NCBI RefSeq assembly: GCF_009857475.1
Contig: NZ_WWCJ01000006.1
Coordinates: 248,001-312,000 of the forward strand
Direction of reading: 5' to 3'
DNA: 64,000 nt
Source: Pseudoduganella guangdongensis
GTDB lineage: Bacteria; Pseudomonadota; Gammaproteobacteria; Burkholderiales; Burkholderiaceae_D
The position numbers and the translations under genes were made by a program. The notes below the pieces were generated by a model, which was given only the letters and a program-made list of their open reading frames with translations, did no database searches and was not told where the DNA came from. Positions 8,966 to 17,289 of this stretch are shown piece by piece (the stretch's first letter is position 1; each line of letters starts with the position of its first letter).

Positions 8966-9930
8966 TATGCGTGCGTGCCTGCTACGATGCTCATAACCGC
9001 CATGCGGACTGCGATGCCGAAGGTGACCTGCGACAGGATCACCGATTGCGGGCCGTCGGCCACGGCGGAATCGATTTCCACGCCGCGGTTCATCGGGCCC
9101 GGGTGCATCACGATGGCGTCCGGCTTGGCCAGCGCCAGGCGCTCCGGCGTCAGGCCGTAGGCGCGGAAGTACTCGCCGGCGGACGGCAGCAGCGCGCCGC
9201 TCATGCGCTCGTTCTGCAGGCGCAGCATGATGATCACGTCCACGTCCTTCAAGCCCTCGTCCATATTGGTGAAGGTGCGCACGCCCAGTTGCTCCAGGCC
9301 GCCCGGCAGCAGGGTGTGCGGGCCGATGGCGCGGATTTCCGGCACGCCCAGGGTGGTCAGGGCGTGGATGTCGGAACGGGCCACGCGGCTGTGCAGGATG
9401 TCGCCCACGATCGCCACGCGCAGGTTGGTGAAGTCCTTCTTGTAGTGACGGATGGTGTACATGTCCAGCAGGCCCTGGGTCGGGTGCGCGTGGCGGCCGT
9501 CACCCGCGTTCACCACGTGCACGTGGTTCTGCTTGGTGTCCTGCAGGTGCTTGGCGATCAGGTACGGCGCGCCGGATTGCGAGTGGCGCACCACGAACAT
9601 GTCGGCGTGCATGGCCGACAGGTTGTCGATGGTGTCCAGCAGCGACTCGCCCTTGCTGGCGGAGGAGGCCGCGATATTCAGGTTGATCACGTCCGCCGAC
9701 AGGCGCTTGGCGGCGATCTCGAAGGTGGTGCGGGTGCGGGTGGAATTCTCGAAGAACAGGTTGAAAACGCTTTTGCCGCGCATCAGCGGAACCTTCTTCA
9801 CTTCACGGTCAGACACCGACACGAAGGAGGACGCGGTATCGAGGATCTGGTTGATGATGGCCTTGGGCAGGCCCTCGGTCGACAGCAGGTGCTGTAGCTC
9901 GCCGTGTTTGTTGAGTTGCGGATTAAGCAT
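8965..9930 (-). CDS. pyrB: Aspartate carbamoyltransferase catalytic chain
   Basis: A 321-residue enzyme that condenses carbamoyl phosphate and aspartate in pyrimidine synthesis. The carbamoyl-phosphate loop [12 protein letters not shown] is at about residues 60-71, [10 protein letters not shown] near 90 and HPTQGLLD near 146. I prefer the ATG at 9930 over an in-frame TTG at 9942. It overlaps pyrR by eight bases and pyrC' by one, forming a pyrR-pyrB-pyrC' unit. Confidence 0.95.
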   Translation of the reverse strand: MLNPQLNKHGELQHLLSTEGLPKAIINQILDTASSFVSVSDREVKKVPLMRGKSVFNLFFENSTRTRTTFEIAAKRLSADVINLNIAASSASKGESLLDTIDNLSAMHADMFVVRHSQSGAPYLIAKHLQDTKQNHVHVVNAGDGRHAHPTQGLLDMYTIRHYKKDFTNLRVAIVGDILHSRVARSDIHALTTLGVPEIRAIGPHTLLPGGLEQLGVRTFTNMDEGLKDVDVIIMLRLQNERMSGALLPSAGEYFRAYGLTPERLALAKPDAIVMHPGPMNRGVEIDSAVADGPQSVILSQVTFGIAVRMAVMSIVAGTHA

Positions 9931-10444
9931 GGTTCTGTTCAATAGTCAGGGAAAACTTTCCGTCGCCGCCTTGCTGCAGGCGCAGCGCCTGGCCCGGCGC
10001 GCAGCGCGTGTGGGCCGCCACGAAGTCGGCGGCCACCGGCAACTGGCGTTCGCCACGGTCCACCAGCGCGGCGAGCAGGATGCGCGCCGGGCGGCCGTAG
10101 TCGAACAATTCGTTGATGGCCGCGCGCGTGGTGCGGCCGGTGTAGAGCACGTCGTCCACCAGCACGATGCTGGCGCCGTTGACGTCGAAGCCGATATGGG
10201 TCGGCTTCACTTCCGCCGGCAGGCCCTTCTTCGCGTAGTCGTCGCGGTAGAAGGACACGTCCAGCACGCCCAGGCGCGCGCCCAGGTTCAAGTCCCGGGC
10301 CAGGCGCTCGGCGATCCAGGCGCCGCCCGAGTGGATGCCGACGATGGCGGGATCATTGGCGCCGGCGATGGCGGCGCGCACCTGTTCAAGCAAATTCGCG
10401 TACAGCGCTTCAGCGTCCAGCTGTTGGGGATCAGTGTGGGACAT
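9923..10444 (-). CDS. pyrR: PyrR bifunctional regulator/uracil phosphoribosyltransferase
   Basis: A 173-residue type I phosphoribosyltransferase. The PRPP-binding loop is [17 protein letters not shown] near residues 98-114. The arrangement upstream of pyrB is the classic PyrR one, though RNA-binding attenuation is not proven in this lineage and no pyr leader hairpin was recognised because the gene is buried in an operon. The ATG at 10444 is preferred over a TTG three codons earlier; it overlaps ruvX by 14 bases. Confidence 0.9.
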   Translation of the reverse strand: MSHTDPQQLDAEALYANLLEQVRAAIAGANDPAIVGIHSGGAWIAERLARDLNLGARLGVLDVSFYRDDYAKKGLPAEVKPTHIGFDVNGASIVLVDDVLYTGRTTRAAINELFDYGRPARILLAALVDRGERQLPVAADFVAAHTRCAPGQALRLQQGGDGKFSLTIEQNHA

Positions 10445-10829
10445 ATTCGTCAAAGTATTGTTGCAGGATGATGGCGGCGGCGCGGTCGTCGATGATTTCG
10501 CCGCGCTTGGCCTGGATCATCACCGAGGAGTAGCGCTCATCGACCAGCACCACAGGAAGATTGAAACGGCCGTTCAGCTGGTTGGCGAATTTACGGCAGC
10601 GTGCCGTCATTTCGTGCTCTGCCCCGTCCGGATGGAAAGGCAGGCCCACCACCAGTTTCGTCGGCCCCCATTTGTCGATCAGGGCCTTGATTTCGGCGAA
10701 GCGCGCATCGTTGACCGTGGATTGAATGACGGCCAGGGGAGTGGCCTGGCCGATCATCGTGTTTCCCATTGCGACACCAACGCGTTTGATGCCGAAGTCG
10801 AAGCCTAAAACAGTTTCCGGACTATGCAT
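10431..10829 (-). CDS. ruvX: YqgF/RuvX-family Holliday-junction resolvase-like nuclease
   Basis: A 132-residue RNase H-fold protein, normal length for YqgF, implicated in pre-16S rRNA 5-prime maturation. Key parts are FDFGIKRVGVA at about residues 10-20, LVVGLP near 59, VDERYSS near 95 and the terminal DDRAAAIILQQYFD. It overlaps yqgE by eight bases and pyrR by 14, and the yqgE-ruvX-pyrR-pyrB order is common in betaproteobacteria. Confidence 0.92.
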   Translation of the reverse strand: MHSPETVLGFDFGIKRVGVAMGNTMIGQATPLAVIQSTVNDARFAEIKALIDKWGPTKLVVGLPFHPDGAEHEMTARCRKFANQLNGRFNLPVVLVDERYSSVMIQAKRGEIIDDRAAAIILQQYFDEYVPH

Positions 10830-11481
10830 GACCCGCTTCAGAATTCAGCATCAGGGGATCGAAGCCCAGCAGCTTCATGGCGGCGTTGTAGCGCTCCTCG
10901 ATCGGCGTATCGAACACGATGCGCGGATCGGCCGCCACGGTCAGCCAGCCATTGCGCGCCAGCTCGTCTTCCAGCTGGCCCGGGCTCCAGCCCGCGTAGC
11001 CGATCGACACCATCATGCGCTCCGGGCCCTGGCCGCGGGCCACCGCTTCCAGCACGTCGATGGAGGTGGTGAAGGCGACGTCGTTGGTCACCGTCAGCGA
11101 GGACGAATAGCGCGCGCCCGGCGTGTGCAAGACAAAGCCGCGGTCGTCCTGCACCGGGCCGCCGAACATGATCGGCTCCGACTCCAGGTGGCGCTCGGCG
11201 GCGGACGACACTTCCAGGTCGATCCGGTCGAACAGCACTTCCATGGTCATATCGGTCGGCTTGTTGATCACGACGCCCAGCACGCCGTTCTCATTGTGTT
11301 CGCATACATACACCACCGTGCCGCCGAAAATCGGGTCTTGCATGGATGGCATGGCGATCAGGAAATGATCCGCCAGGTTGAGCGCAGGGGCAGTCATAGG
11401 CGCCTTTAGCTCCTTCAGTTCACTAGTTTCCGGTAACAATCCCGGCACAGGCATGCTTCTGGTCAGTTTGACTTTTTTCAT
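10822..11481 (-). CDS. yqgE: YqgE/AlgH family protein
   Basis: A 219-residue member of the UPF0301 (AlgH) family, whose biochemical role is unsettled. Signatures include NLADHFLIAMPSMQDPIF, VVINKP, FGGPVQ and GYAGWSPGQLEDEL. The ATG at 11481 has a GAGAG ribosome site seven bases upstream; a second possible start (MTAPALNLA, 11397) begins where the family usually begins, so the first 28 residues may be a lineage-specific extension. First gene of the minus-strand yqgE-ruvX-pyrRBC' operon, divergent from the photolyase gene. Confidence 0.9.
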   Translation of the reverse strand: MKKVKLTRSMPVPGLLPETSELKELKAPMTAPALNLADHFLIAMPSMQDPIFGGTVVYVCEHNENGVLGVVINKPTDMTMEVLFDRIDLEVSSAAERHLESEPIMFGGPVQDDRGFVLHTPGARYSSSLTVTNDVAFTTSIDVLEAVARGQGPERMMVSIGYAGWSPGQLEDELARNGWLTVAADPRIVFDTPIEERYNAAMKLLGFDPLMLNSEAGHA

Positions 11482-11535
11482 GATTGCTCTCTATGCAGGA
11501 CTGTTAAGAGTTCTTTACTGTAATATCCGCGCTGC

Positions 11536-11558
11536 AACTGTCGGATATAACGACAGTT
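11536..11558. promoter_or_regulatory. Perfect 8-7-8 inverted repeat between yqgE and phr
   Basis: AACTGTCG at 11536-11543 and its exact complement CGACAGTT at 11551-11558, separated by seven bases (GATATAA) that resemble a -10 box. It sits 23 bases before the photolyase ATG and 55 bases before yqgE. The layout is that of an operator for a dimeric regulator. The regulator is unknown. Confidence 0.5.
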
Positions 11559-11581
11559 TACTATGAATTGCCGATCCAGCC

Positions 11582-12967
11582 ATGAAAAACGCCCTCGTCT
11601 GGTTGCGCCGCGACCTCCGCTTGTTCGATCACGCCGCCTTGCACCATGCACTTGCCTCAGGTGCAACAGTCTACTGCGCCTTCATATTTGACCGCGCCAT
11701 CCTGGATTCCCTGCCCGCCGCCGACCGCCGGGTGGAATTCATCCACGACACCCTAGCCGCCCTGGCTGCAGAGCTGGAGGCGCTCGGCGGCCACCTGATC
11801 GTGCGGCACGACGGGGCGGAAAGCGCGATTCCCGCCCTGGCCGCCGAGCTGGATGCCGCCACCGTCTTCGCCAACCATGATTACGAACCGGCCGCGATTG
11901 CCCGCGACGAAGCGGTGGCGCGCGCCCTGGCCGGCGCCGGCCGCCGGCTGCGCACCTTCAAGGACCAGGTGGTGTTCGAGCGCGACGAGGTGCTGACCCA
12001 GGGCGGCAATCCCTTCTCTGTCTTCACCCCGTATAAGAACGCCTGGCTGCGCAAGCTGGAAGCCGATCCCTCGGTGCTGGCGCCATGGAGCGTGGAGCCG
12101 GGCAGCGCGCACCAGCCGGGCCGCTTCGCGCCGGGCCAGAGCGTGCTGCCGGCGCTGGCCGACATCGGTTTCGCGCGCACCAACCTGCACGAACTGGGCA
12201 TCGGCAACGGGCCGCAGCTGTTCGACGAATTCCTGGGCCGCGTGGCCGACTACGGCGTGGCGCGCGACTACCCTGCCATTAAAGGGCCCTCGTATTTGTC
12301 GATGCACCTGCGCTTCGGCACCGTCTCGATCCGCCACCTGGTACGCACGGTGATGACCATGTCGGCGCGCGGCGCGGCGGGCGAAGGCGGCGCGGTCTGG
12401 CTGTCGGAGCTGATCTGGCGCGAGTTCTACATGCAGATCCTGTACCACAACCCGCATGTGGTGGGCGGCTCGTTCAAGCCGGCTTACGACAAGATCGAAT
12501 GGGAAAGCGGGCCGGCGGCGGAGCAACTGTTCGCCGCCTGGTGCGAGGGCCGCACCGGCTATCCGCTGGTGGATGCCGCCATGCTGCAACTGAATCGCAC
12601 CGGCTATATGCACAACCGCCTGCGCATGGTGACCGCCTCGTTCCTGTGCAAAGACCTGGGCATCGACTGGCGCTGGGGCGAGGCGTATTTCGCGCTGCAC
12701 CTGAATGATTTCGACCTGTCGGCCAATAATGGCGGGTGGCAATGGGCTTCCTCATCGGGCTGCGATGCCCAGCCTTATTTCCGGATCTTCAACCCGGTCA
12801 CGCAATCGCAGAAGTTTGACCCCGAGGGCAAGTTCATTAAGCGCTACCTGCCGCAGCTGGCGGGTTTGAGCGCCAAGGAAATTCACCTGCCCCGCAACCC
12901 GATCGTCGAGCATGACGAGGCGCGCAAGCGTACGCTGGAACGCTACGCGGTGGTTAAAACCACCTGA
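11582..12967 (+). CDS. phrB: Deoxyribodipyrimidine photo-lyase
   Basis: A 461-residue class I photolyase, which uses blue light to split pyrimidine dimers with FAD and an antenna chromophore. The N-terminal Rossmann half starts with ALVWLRRDLRLFDH. The C-terminal FAD-binding half has ELIWREFYMQILYH, GRTGYPLVDAAMLQL (near residue 320), NRLRMVTASFL and WQWASSSGCDAQPYFRIFNP. Length is normal. It is a single gene with a candidate operator upstream and a strong terminator immediately after the stop. Confidence 0.95.
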   Translation: MKNALVWLRRDLRLFDHAALHHALASGATVYCAFIFDRAILDSLPAADRRVEFIHDTLAALAAELEALGGHLIVRHDGAESAIPALAAELDAATVFANHDYEPAAIARDEAVARALAGAGRRLRTFKDQVVFERDEVLTQGGNPFSVFTPYKNAWLRKLEADPSVLAPWSVEPGSAHQPGRFAPGQSVLPALADIGFARTNLHELGIGNGPQLFDEFLGRVADYGVARDYPAIKGPSYLSMHLRFGTVSIRHLVRTVMTMSARGAAGEGGAVWLSELIWREFYMQILYHNPHVVGGSFKPAYDKIEWESGPAAEQLFAAWCEGRTGYPLVDAAMLQLNRTGYMHNRLRMVTASFLCKDLGIDWRWGEAYFALHLNDFDLSANNGGWQWASSSGCDAQPYFRIFNPVTQSQKFDPEGKFIKRYLPQLAGLSAKEIHLPRNPIVEHDEARKRTLERYAVVKTT

Positions 12968-12996
12968 AAAAAATGGGGTACGTCCCCATTTTTTTT
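12967..12996 (+). terminator. Intrinsic terminator of phrB
   Basis: AAAAAATGGGG-TACG-TCCCCATTTTTTTT: a perfect stem with A-run before and T-run after, starting at the phrB stop codon. The same hairpin, identical through its core, recurs after hemL at 32961. Confidence 0.9.
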
Positions 12997-13004
12997 AACG
13001 TTGC

Positions 13005-13023
13005 AATGCGAATGATTCTCGTT
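13005..13023 (+). promoter_or_regulatory. Fur-box-like operator
   Basis: AATGCGAATGATTCTCGTT lies 112 bases ahead of the haem-receptor start. It matches the 19-bp Fur consensus arrangement of repeated NAT-type hexamers, and resembles Fur sites of other betaproteobacteria. It fits iron repression of the whole downstream haem operon. Confidence 0.75.
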
Positions 13024-13134
13024 TACAATCGGCTCACACTAACCGTTTAACCCTGTACCAACTCGCATTTGCCAGCCCCCAAGCGCTAGCCGCCGCCCTG
13101 CCAGCCCGAGTGCATTCTTTCAAAAGGAACTCCC

Positions 13135-15312
13135 GTGCTGCGCAAATCCACTTTGGCGCTGGCAGTCGGTATGGCTTGGGCATCGCTCCCAGCCGCCGTC
13201 TCCGCCCAGACCTCCCCCACCCCGGAAACCACCGTCCGCCTCGACGAAATCACGGTCAGCTCGACCCGCACCGAACGCCGCGTCGACAACGTGCCGAACA
13301 CGGTCACCGTGATCACCGCCGAAAAGGCCGAGCAGGAAGGTGCGCGCGACATCAAGGACCTGTTCCGCAATGAGCTGGGCGTGGATGTGCGTTCAGCCCC
13401 CACCCGCTTCTCGGCCGCCGGCGCCGCGACCGGCCGTGCCGGTAATGAGGGCATCAACATCCGCGGCCTGGAAGGCAACCAGGTCCTGATGACGATCGAC
13501 GGCATCCGCGTGCCGAACGCCTTCACCTTCTCCTCCTTCTCGACCGGTCGTGGCGATTACCTTGACGTGGACGCGATCCGCTCGGCCGACGTGCTGCGCG
13601 GCCCGGCCTCGACCCAGTTCGGCAGCGACGGCCTGGCCGGCGCGGTCAGCTTCCGCACCACCGAGCCATCCGACCTGCTGCGCGGGCGCGATGCCGCCGG
13701 CTTCGTGCGCGCCGGTGTCGCCGGTGTCGACGAATCGTGGCATGCGACCATGGGCGCCGCCGCCCGCTCCGGCGCCTGGCAAGGCCTGGTGCAGGTCACC
13801 AAGCGCCAAGGCCATGAGGTGGACAACCAGGGCCGCAACGAGGCGCTGAACGCCAGCCGCACCGCGCCCAACCCGCTCGATTACAACAACCGCTCCGTGC
13901 TGGCCAAGGCGCAGTACAGCGCCAGCGCCGCGCACCAGTTCGGCGTAACGCTGGAAACCCAGGACCGCAAGCAGGATACCGAGGTGTATTCGGCGCGCGC
14001 CGTGCCGCCGCTGGCCGGCACCTCCGCCATCGACCTCGACACCCACGACCGCATCGCGCGCGACCGCATCTCCTTCGAGCACCGCTACAGCGACCTGAAT
14101 GCGCCGCTGCTGCAGCGCGCGGAAACCCGCATCTTCCGCCAGGAAGCCAAGGTGTCGCAGCTGTCGCTGGAAGACCGCAACACGGCGGCCGACCGCACCC
14201 GCAACAACACCTACCGCCAGGACATTTTCGGCCTGTCGACCCAGCTGGAAACCAACCTGTCCGGCACCCTCAACCAGCGCCTGAGCTATGGCGGCGACTG
14301 GAGCAAGACCAAGGTGAGCGGCGTGCGCGATGGCACCGTGCCGCCCTTCGGCGAAACCTTCCCGACCCGCCCGTTCCCGGACACCGACTACACCCTGGCC
14401 GGCGCCTTCCTGCAGGACGAGATCGAGGCCGGCCAGTTGAGCGTGATCCCGGGCCTGCGCTATGACCGTTACAAGCTGTCGCCGTCCGCCAACGGTTACA
14501 CCGGCGCCCTGGCCACCCTGTCCGACAATGCGCTGACCCCGCGCATCGGCCTGGTGTGGCGCGCCACCCCGGCCCTGGCGCCGTATGCGCAATGGTCGAA
14601 AGGCTTCCGCGCGCCGACCCCGGACCAGGTCAACAACGGCTTCGCCAACCTGGCTTCCGGCTACACCAGCATCGGCAACCCGAATTTGAAGGCGGAACGC
14701 GCCAACAGCTTCGAGATCGGCGTGCGCGCCAAGTTCGGCGGCCTGCGCGCCTCGCTGGCGGCGTTCGACAACAGCTACGATGATTTCATCAGCCAGCAAG
14801 TAGTGCGCGGCGCGGGCACCCCGGCCGATCCGCTGGTCTTCCAGTACATCAACCTGGCCAAAGCCACCATCCGTGGCGTGGAAGGCCGCGCCGAGTGGCG
14901 CATCGACCCATCGTGGCAAGTCAACGCCGGCTTTGCCGTCGCGCGCGGCGACAGCGAGGCCGATGGCGAGAAGACCCCGCTCGACACCGTGGCGCCGACC
15001 CGCGTCACCCTCGGTGCGCGCTACGATGCCGCCACCTGGAGCGCGCGCCTGAACCTGCAGCACAACGCCGCCAAGGACAAAGACCGCCTGCCGGCCGGCC
15101 TGTTCGCGCCGGGCAGCAGCACCGTGGCCGACCTGGGCCTGACCTGGCGTGCGCAGACCAATCTCAGCGTCAACCTCAACCTGAACAACGTGTTCGACAG
15201 CACCTACTGGCGCTGGTCCGACGTGCGCGGCGTGGCTGACAACAGCACCGTGAAAGACGCGTACACCGCCCCTGGCCGCAACCTGCAGGCTTCCGTCCGT
15301 TACGACTTCTAA
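13135..15312 (+). CDS. hmuR: TonB-dependent haem/haemoglobin receptor
   Basis: A 725-residue outer-membrane receptor. A signal peptide (residues 1-24, cut after AVSA) is followed by a TonB-box-like DEITVSSTR, the plug domain (about 45-170) and a 22-strand-type barrel ending in an aromatic residue (ASVRYDF). FRAP (GFRAPTPDQV, near 489) and NPNL (near 514) boxes mark it as a haem receptor. No histidine lies between those boxes, where classical HemR/HmuR receptors carry a haem ligand. The start codon is GTG with AAGGA upstream. First gene of the operon behind the Fur-like site. Confidence 0.92.
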   Translation: MLRKSTLALAVGMAWASLPAAVSAQTSPTPETTVRLDEITVSSTRTERRVDNVPNTVTVITAEKAEQEGARDIKDLFRNELGVDVRSAPTRFSAAGAATGRAGNEGINIRGLEGNQVLMTIDGIRVPNAFTFSSFSTGRGDYLDVDAIRSADVLRGPASTQFGSDGLAGAVSFRTTEPSDLLRGRDAAGFVRAGVAGVDESWHATMGAAARSGAWQGLVQVTKRQGHEVDNQGRNEALNASRTAPNPLDYNNRSVLAKAQYSASAAHQFGVTLETQDRKQDTEVYSARAVPPLAGTSAIDLDTHDRIARDRISFEHRYSDLNAPLLQRAETRIFRQEAKVSQLSLEDRNTAADRTRNNTYRQDIFGLSTQLETNLSGTLNQRLSYGGDWSKTKVSGVRDGTVPPFGETFPTRPFPDTDYTLAGAFLQDEIEAGQLSVIPGLRYDRYKLSPSANGYTGALATLSDNALTPRIGLVWRATPALAPYAQWSKGFRAPTPDQVNNGFANLASGYTSIGNPNLKAERANSFEIGVRAKFGGLRASLAAFDNSYDDFISQQVVRGAGTPADPLVFQYINLAKATIRGVEGRAEWRIDPSWQVNAGFAVARGDSEADGEKTPLDTVAPTRVTLGARYDAATWSARLNLQHNAAKDKDRLPAGLFAPGSSTVADLGLTWRAQTNLSVNLNLNNVFDSTYWRWSDVRGVADNSTVKDAYTAPGRNLQASVRYDF

Positions 15313-15322
15313 GGAGATCTTC

Positions 15323-16405
15323 ATGACCCATAGCAGCGCAAGCATCCGCCAGTCCTTCGCCCGCGAACGGCGCGAAGCCAAAGCCCGCCACCGCGATATC
15401 GCTGAGAAGCTGAAACTGTCGGAGGGCGAGCTGATCGCCCACCACGCCGGCGCCAGCGCCGACGGCGAGACCTGCATCCTGCAGGCCACGCGCCTGAACC
15501 CGGACTGGAGCGGCATCATCGAAGCGATCGAGCCGCTAGGCGAGGTCATGGCGCTGACGCGCAACCCGTCCTGCGTGCACGAGAAGACCGGCGTCTACCG
15601 CGAAGCGAGCCACAACGGCAAAGTGGGCCTGGTGCTGGGCGGTGAAATCGACCTGCGCGTGTTCTACCATGCCTGGGCGCACGGCTTTGACGTGACCGAA
15701 TCCGGCGCCGACAGCGTGCAGCATAGCCTGCAGTTCTTCGACGCCGCCGGCACCGCCATCCACAAGATCTTCATCAAGCCGCAAAGCAATGTGGCGGCGT
15801 ACCACGCGCTGGTGGCGCGCTTCCGTGCCGAAGACCAGTCCAGCGGCATCGCCGTGCAGCCGGCGCCGAGCGCCGCAGCGGAAACGCCGGATGCGCAGAT
15901 CGACGTGGCGGGCATGCGCGCCGCCTGGTCTTCGCTGCGCGACACGCATGAATTCTTCGGCATGCTGCGCCGCTTCAATGTGAGCCGCACCCAGGCCCTG
16001 CGCCTGGCGCAGCCGGAATTCGTGCAGGAAGTCGAGGCCAGCGCGGCCGGCGAACTGCTGCAGGCCGCCGCGCGCGAAGGCGTATCCATCATGGTCTTCG
16101 TCGGCAACCACGGCATGATCCAGATCCATTCCGGCCCGGTAAAGAAGATCGCCACCATGGGGCCTTGGCTCAACGTGCTCGATCCGGGCTTTAACCTGCA
16201 CCTGCGCGAAGACCATATCGCGCGTGCCTGGATCGTCAAGAAGCCGACCGTGGACGGCATGGTGACCTCGGTCGAGTTCTTCGATGCGCAGGGCGAAACC
16301 ATCGCCATGTTCTTCGGCGAGCGCAAACCGGGCAAACCGGAACTGTGCGAATGGCGCGCGCTGGTCGATAAGCTCCAGGACGAGGCTGCAGCATGCCAGG
16401 CCTGA
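15323..16405 (+). CDS. hmuS: Haemin-degrading/haem-handling factor HmuS
   Basis: A 360-residue cytoplasmic protein of the HemS/HmuS/ChuX family, with the internal two-fold repeat typical of it (first half to about residue 175, second half from about 195). Members bind haem and either traffic or degrade it. Recognisable stretches are GLVLGGEIDLRVFYHAWAHG and MVFVGNHGMIQIHSGPVKKI. An AAGGAG ribosome site lies eight bases before the ATG. It overlaps hmuT by 13 bases. Confidence 0.9.
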   Translation: MTHSSASIRQSFARERREAKARHRDIAEKLKLSEGELIAHHAGASADGETCILQATRLNPDWSGIIEAIEPLGEVMALTRNPSCVHEKTGVYREASHNGKVGLVLGGEIDLRVFYHAWAHGFDVTESGADSVQHSLQFFDAAGTAIHKIFIKPQSNVAAYHALVARFRAEDQSSGIAVQPAPSAAAETPDAQIDVAGMRAAWSSLRDTHEFFGMLRRFNVSRTQALRLAQPEFVQEVEASAAGELLQAAAREGVSIMVFVGNHGMIQIHSGPVKKIATMGPWLNVLDPGFNLHLREDHIARAWIVKKPTVDGMVTSVEFFDAQGETIAMFFGERKPGKPELCEWRALVDKLQDEAAACQA

Positions 16406-17289
16406 CCAACCCCGCCCGCCGCGCCCACCTGGCGCAATTCTCGGCCCTGCTGTTGGCAGGCCTGATGCCGGCAGCGCATGCCGCCGCAGCCAACCGCCGC
16501 ATCGTGGCGGTCGGCGGCGCACTGACCGAAATCATGTACGCCCTGCAAGCGCAAGGCGAGCTGGTTGGGGTGGACACCACCTCCCAGTTCCCGGCTGCCG
16601 CCAGCAAGCTGCCGAATGTGGGCTATGCCCGTACCTTGTCGGCGGAGGGCGTGCTGGCCCTGGCGCCGACCCATATCATCGCCAGCGAGGAAGCCGGCCC
16701 GCCAACGGTGCTGAAGCAGATTGCCGCCGCCGGCGTGCCGCTGTCGGTGCTGCCCGCCAACCACCGCTTTGAAGGCCTGGTCGAGCGTGTGCAGCGCGTG
16801 GGCGAAATCGTCGAGCGCAAGGCGCAGGCGGCGCAGCTGGTGCAGTCACTGCAGCAGGAATGGGCGCGCGTGACTGCGCAAGTGCAGGCGCAACTGCAGG
16901 CGCGCGGCGGCAAGGGGCCGAAGGTGCTGTTCATCATGTCGCACGCGCCAGGCCAGGCCATGGTGAGCGGCACCGAGACCAGCGCCGACGCCATGCTGCG
17001 CTACGCCGGCGCCAGCAACGCCATCACTGGTTTCACCGGCTATAAGCCGCTGACGCCGGAAGCGGTGATCGCGGCGCAGCCGGACGTGATCCTGCTCACC
17101 GAGCAGGGCCTGCAGGTGCGCGGCGGGGTGCCGAACGTGCTGGCCATGCCCGGCATCGGCCAGACCCCGGCCGGCCGCGCGCGGCGCGTGGTGGCGCTGG
17201 AGGCGATGCAGCTGCTGGGCTTCGGCCCGCGCCTGCCGTCTGCCCTGGCGGCACTCGATGCGGCGCTGACGAAAGCGATGGCTGCATGA
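16393..17289 (+). CDS. hmuT: Haem ABC transporter periplasmic binding protein
   Basis: A 298-residue class III solute-binding protein with a signal peptide (about residues 1-33, ending in AHA). It begins its mature part with RRIVAVGGALTEIMYALQ, the usual opening of haem- and B12-type binding proteins, and has a long central helix near residue 150. It would receive haem from the receptor and pass it to HmuUV. It overlaps hmuS by 13 and hmuU by four bases. Confidence 0.9.
   Translation: MPGLTNPARRAHLAQFSALLLAGLMPAAHAAAANRRIVAVGGALTEIMYALQAQGELVGVDTTSQFPAAASKLPNVGYARTLSAEGVLALAPTHIIASEEAGPPTVLKQIAAAGVPLSVLPANHRFEGLVERVQRVGEIVERKAQAAQLVQSLQQEWARVTAQVQAQLQARGGKGPKVLFIMSHAPGQAMVSGTETSADAMLRYAGASNAITGFTGYKPLTPEAVIAAQPDVILLTEQGLQVRGGVPNVLAMPGIGQTPAGRARRVVALEAMQLLGFGPRLPSALAALDAALTKAMAA

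Noticed and set aside
10060..10440. A PyrR-type attenuator sought before pyrB
   Set aside because: pyrR and pyrB overlap by eight bases and no leader hairpins exist between them, so attenuation at this junction is not supported.
13393..15564. A 723-codon minus-strand ORF
   Set aside because: It lies opposite the haem receptor, whose signal peptide, plug and FRAP/NPNL boxes are unmistakable.
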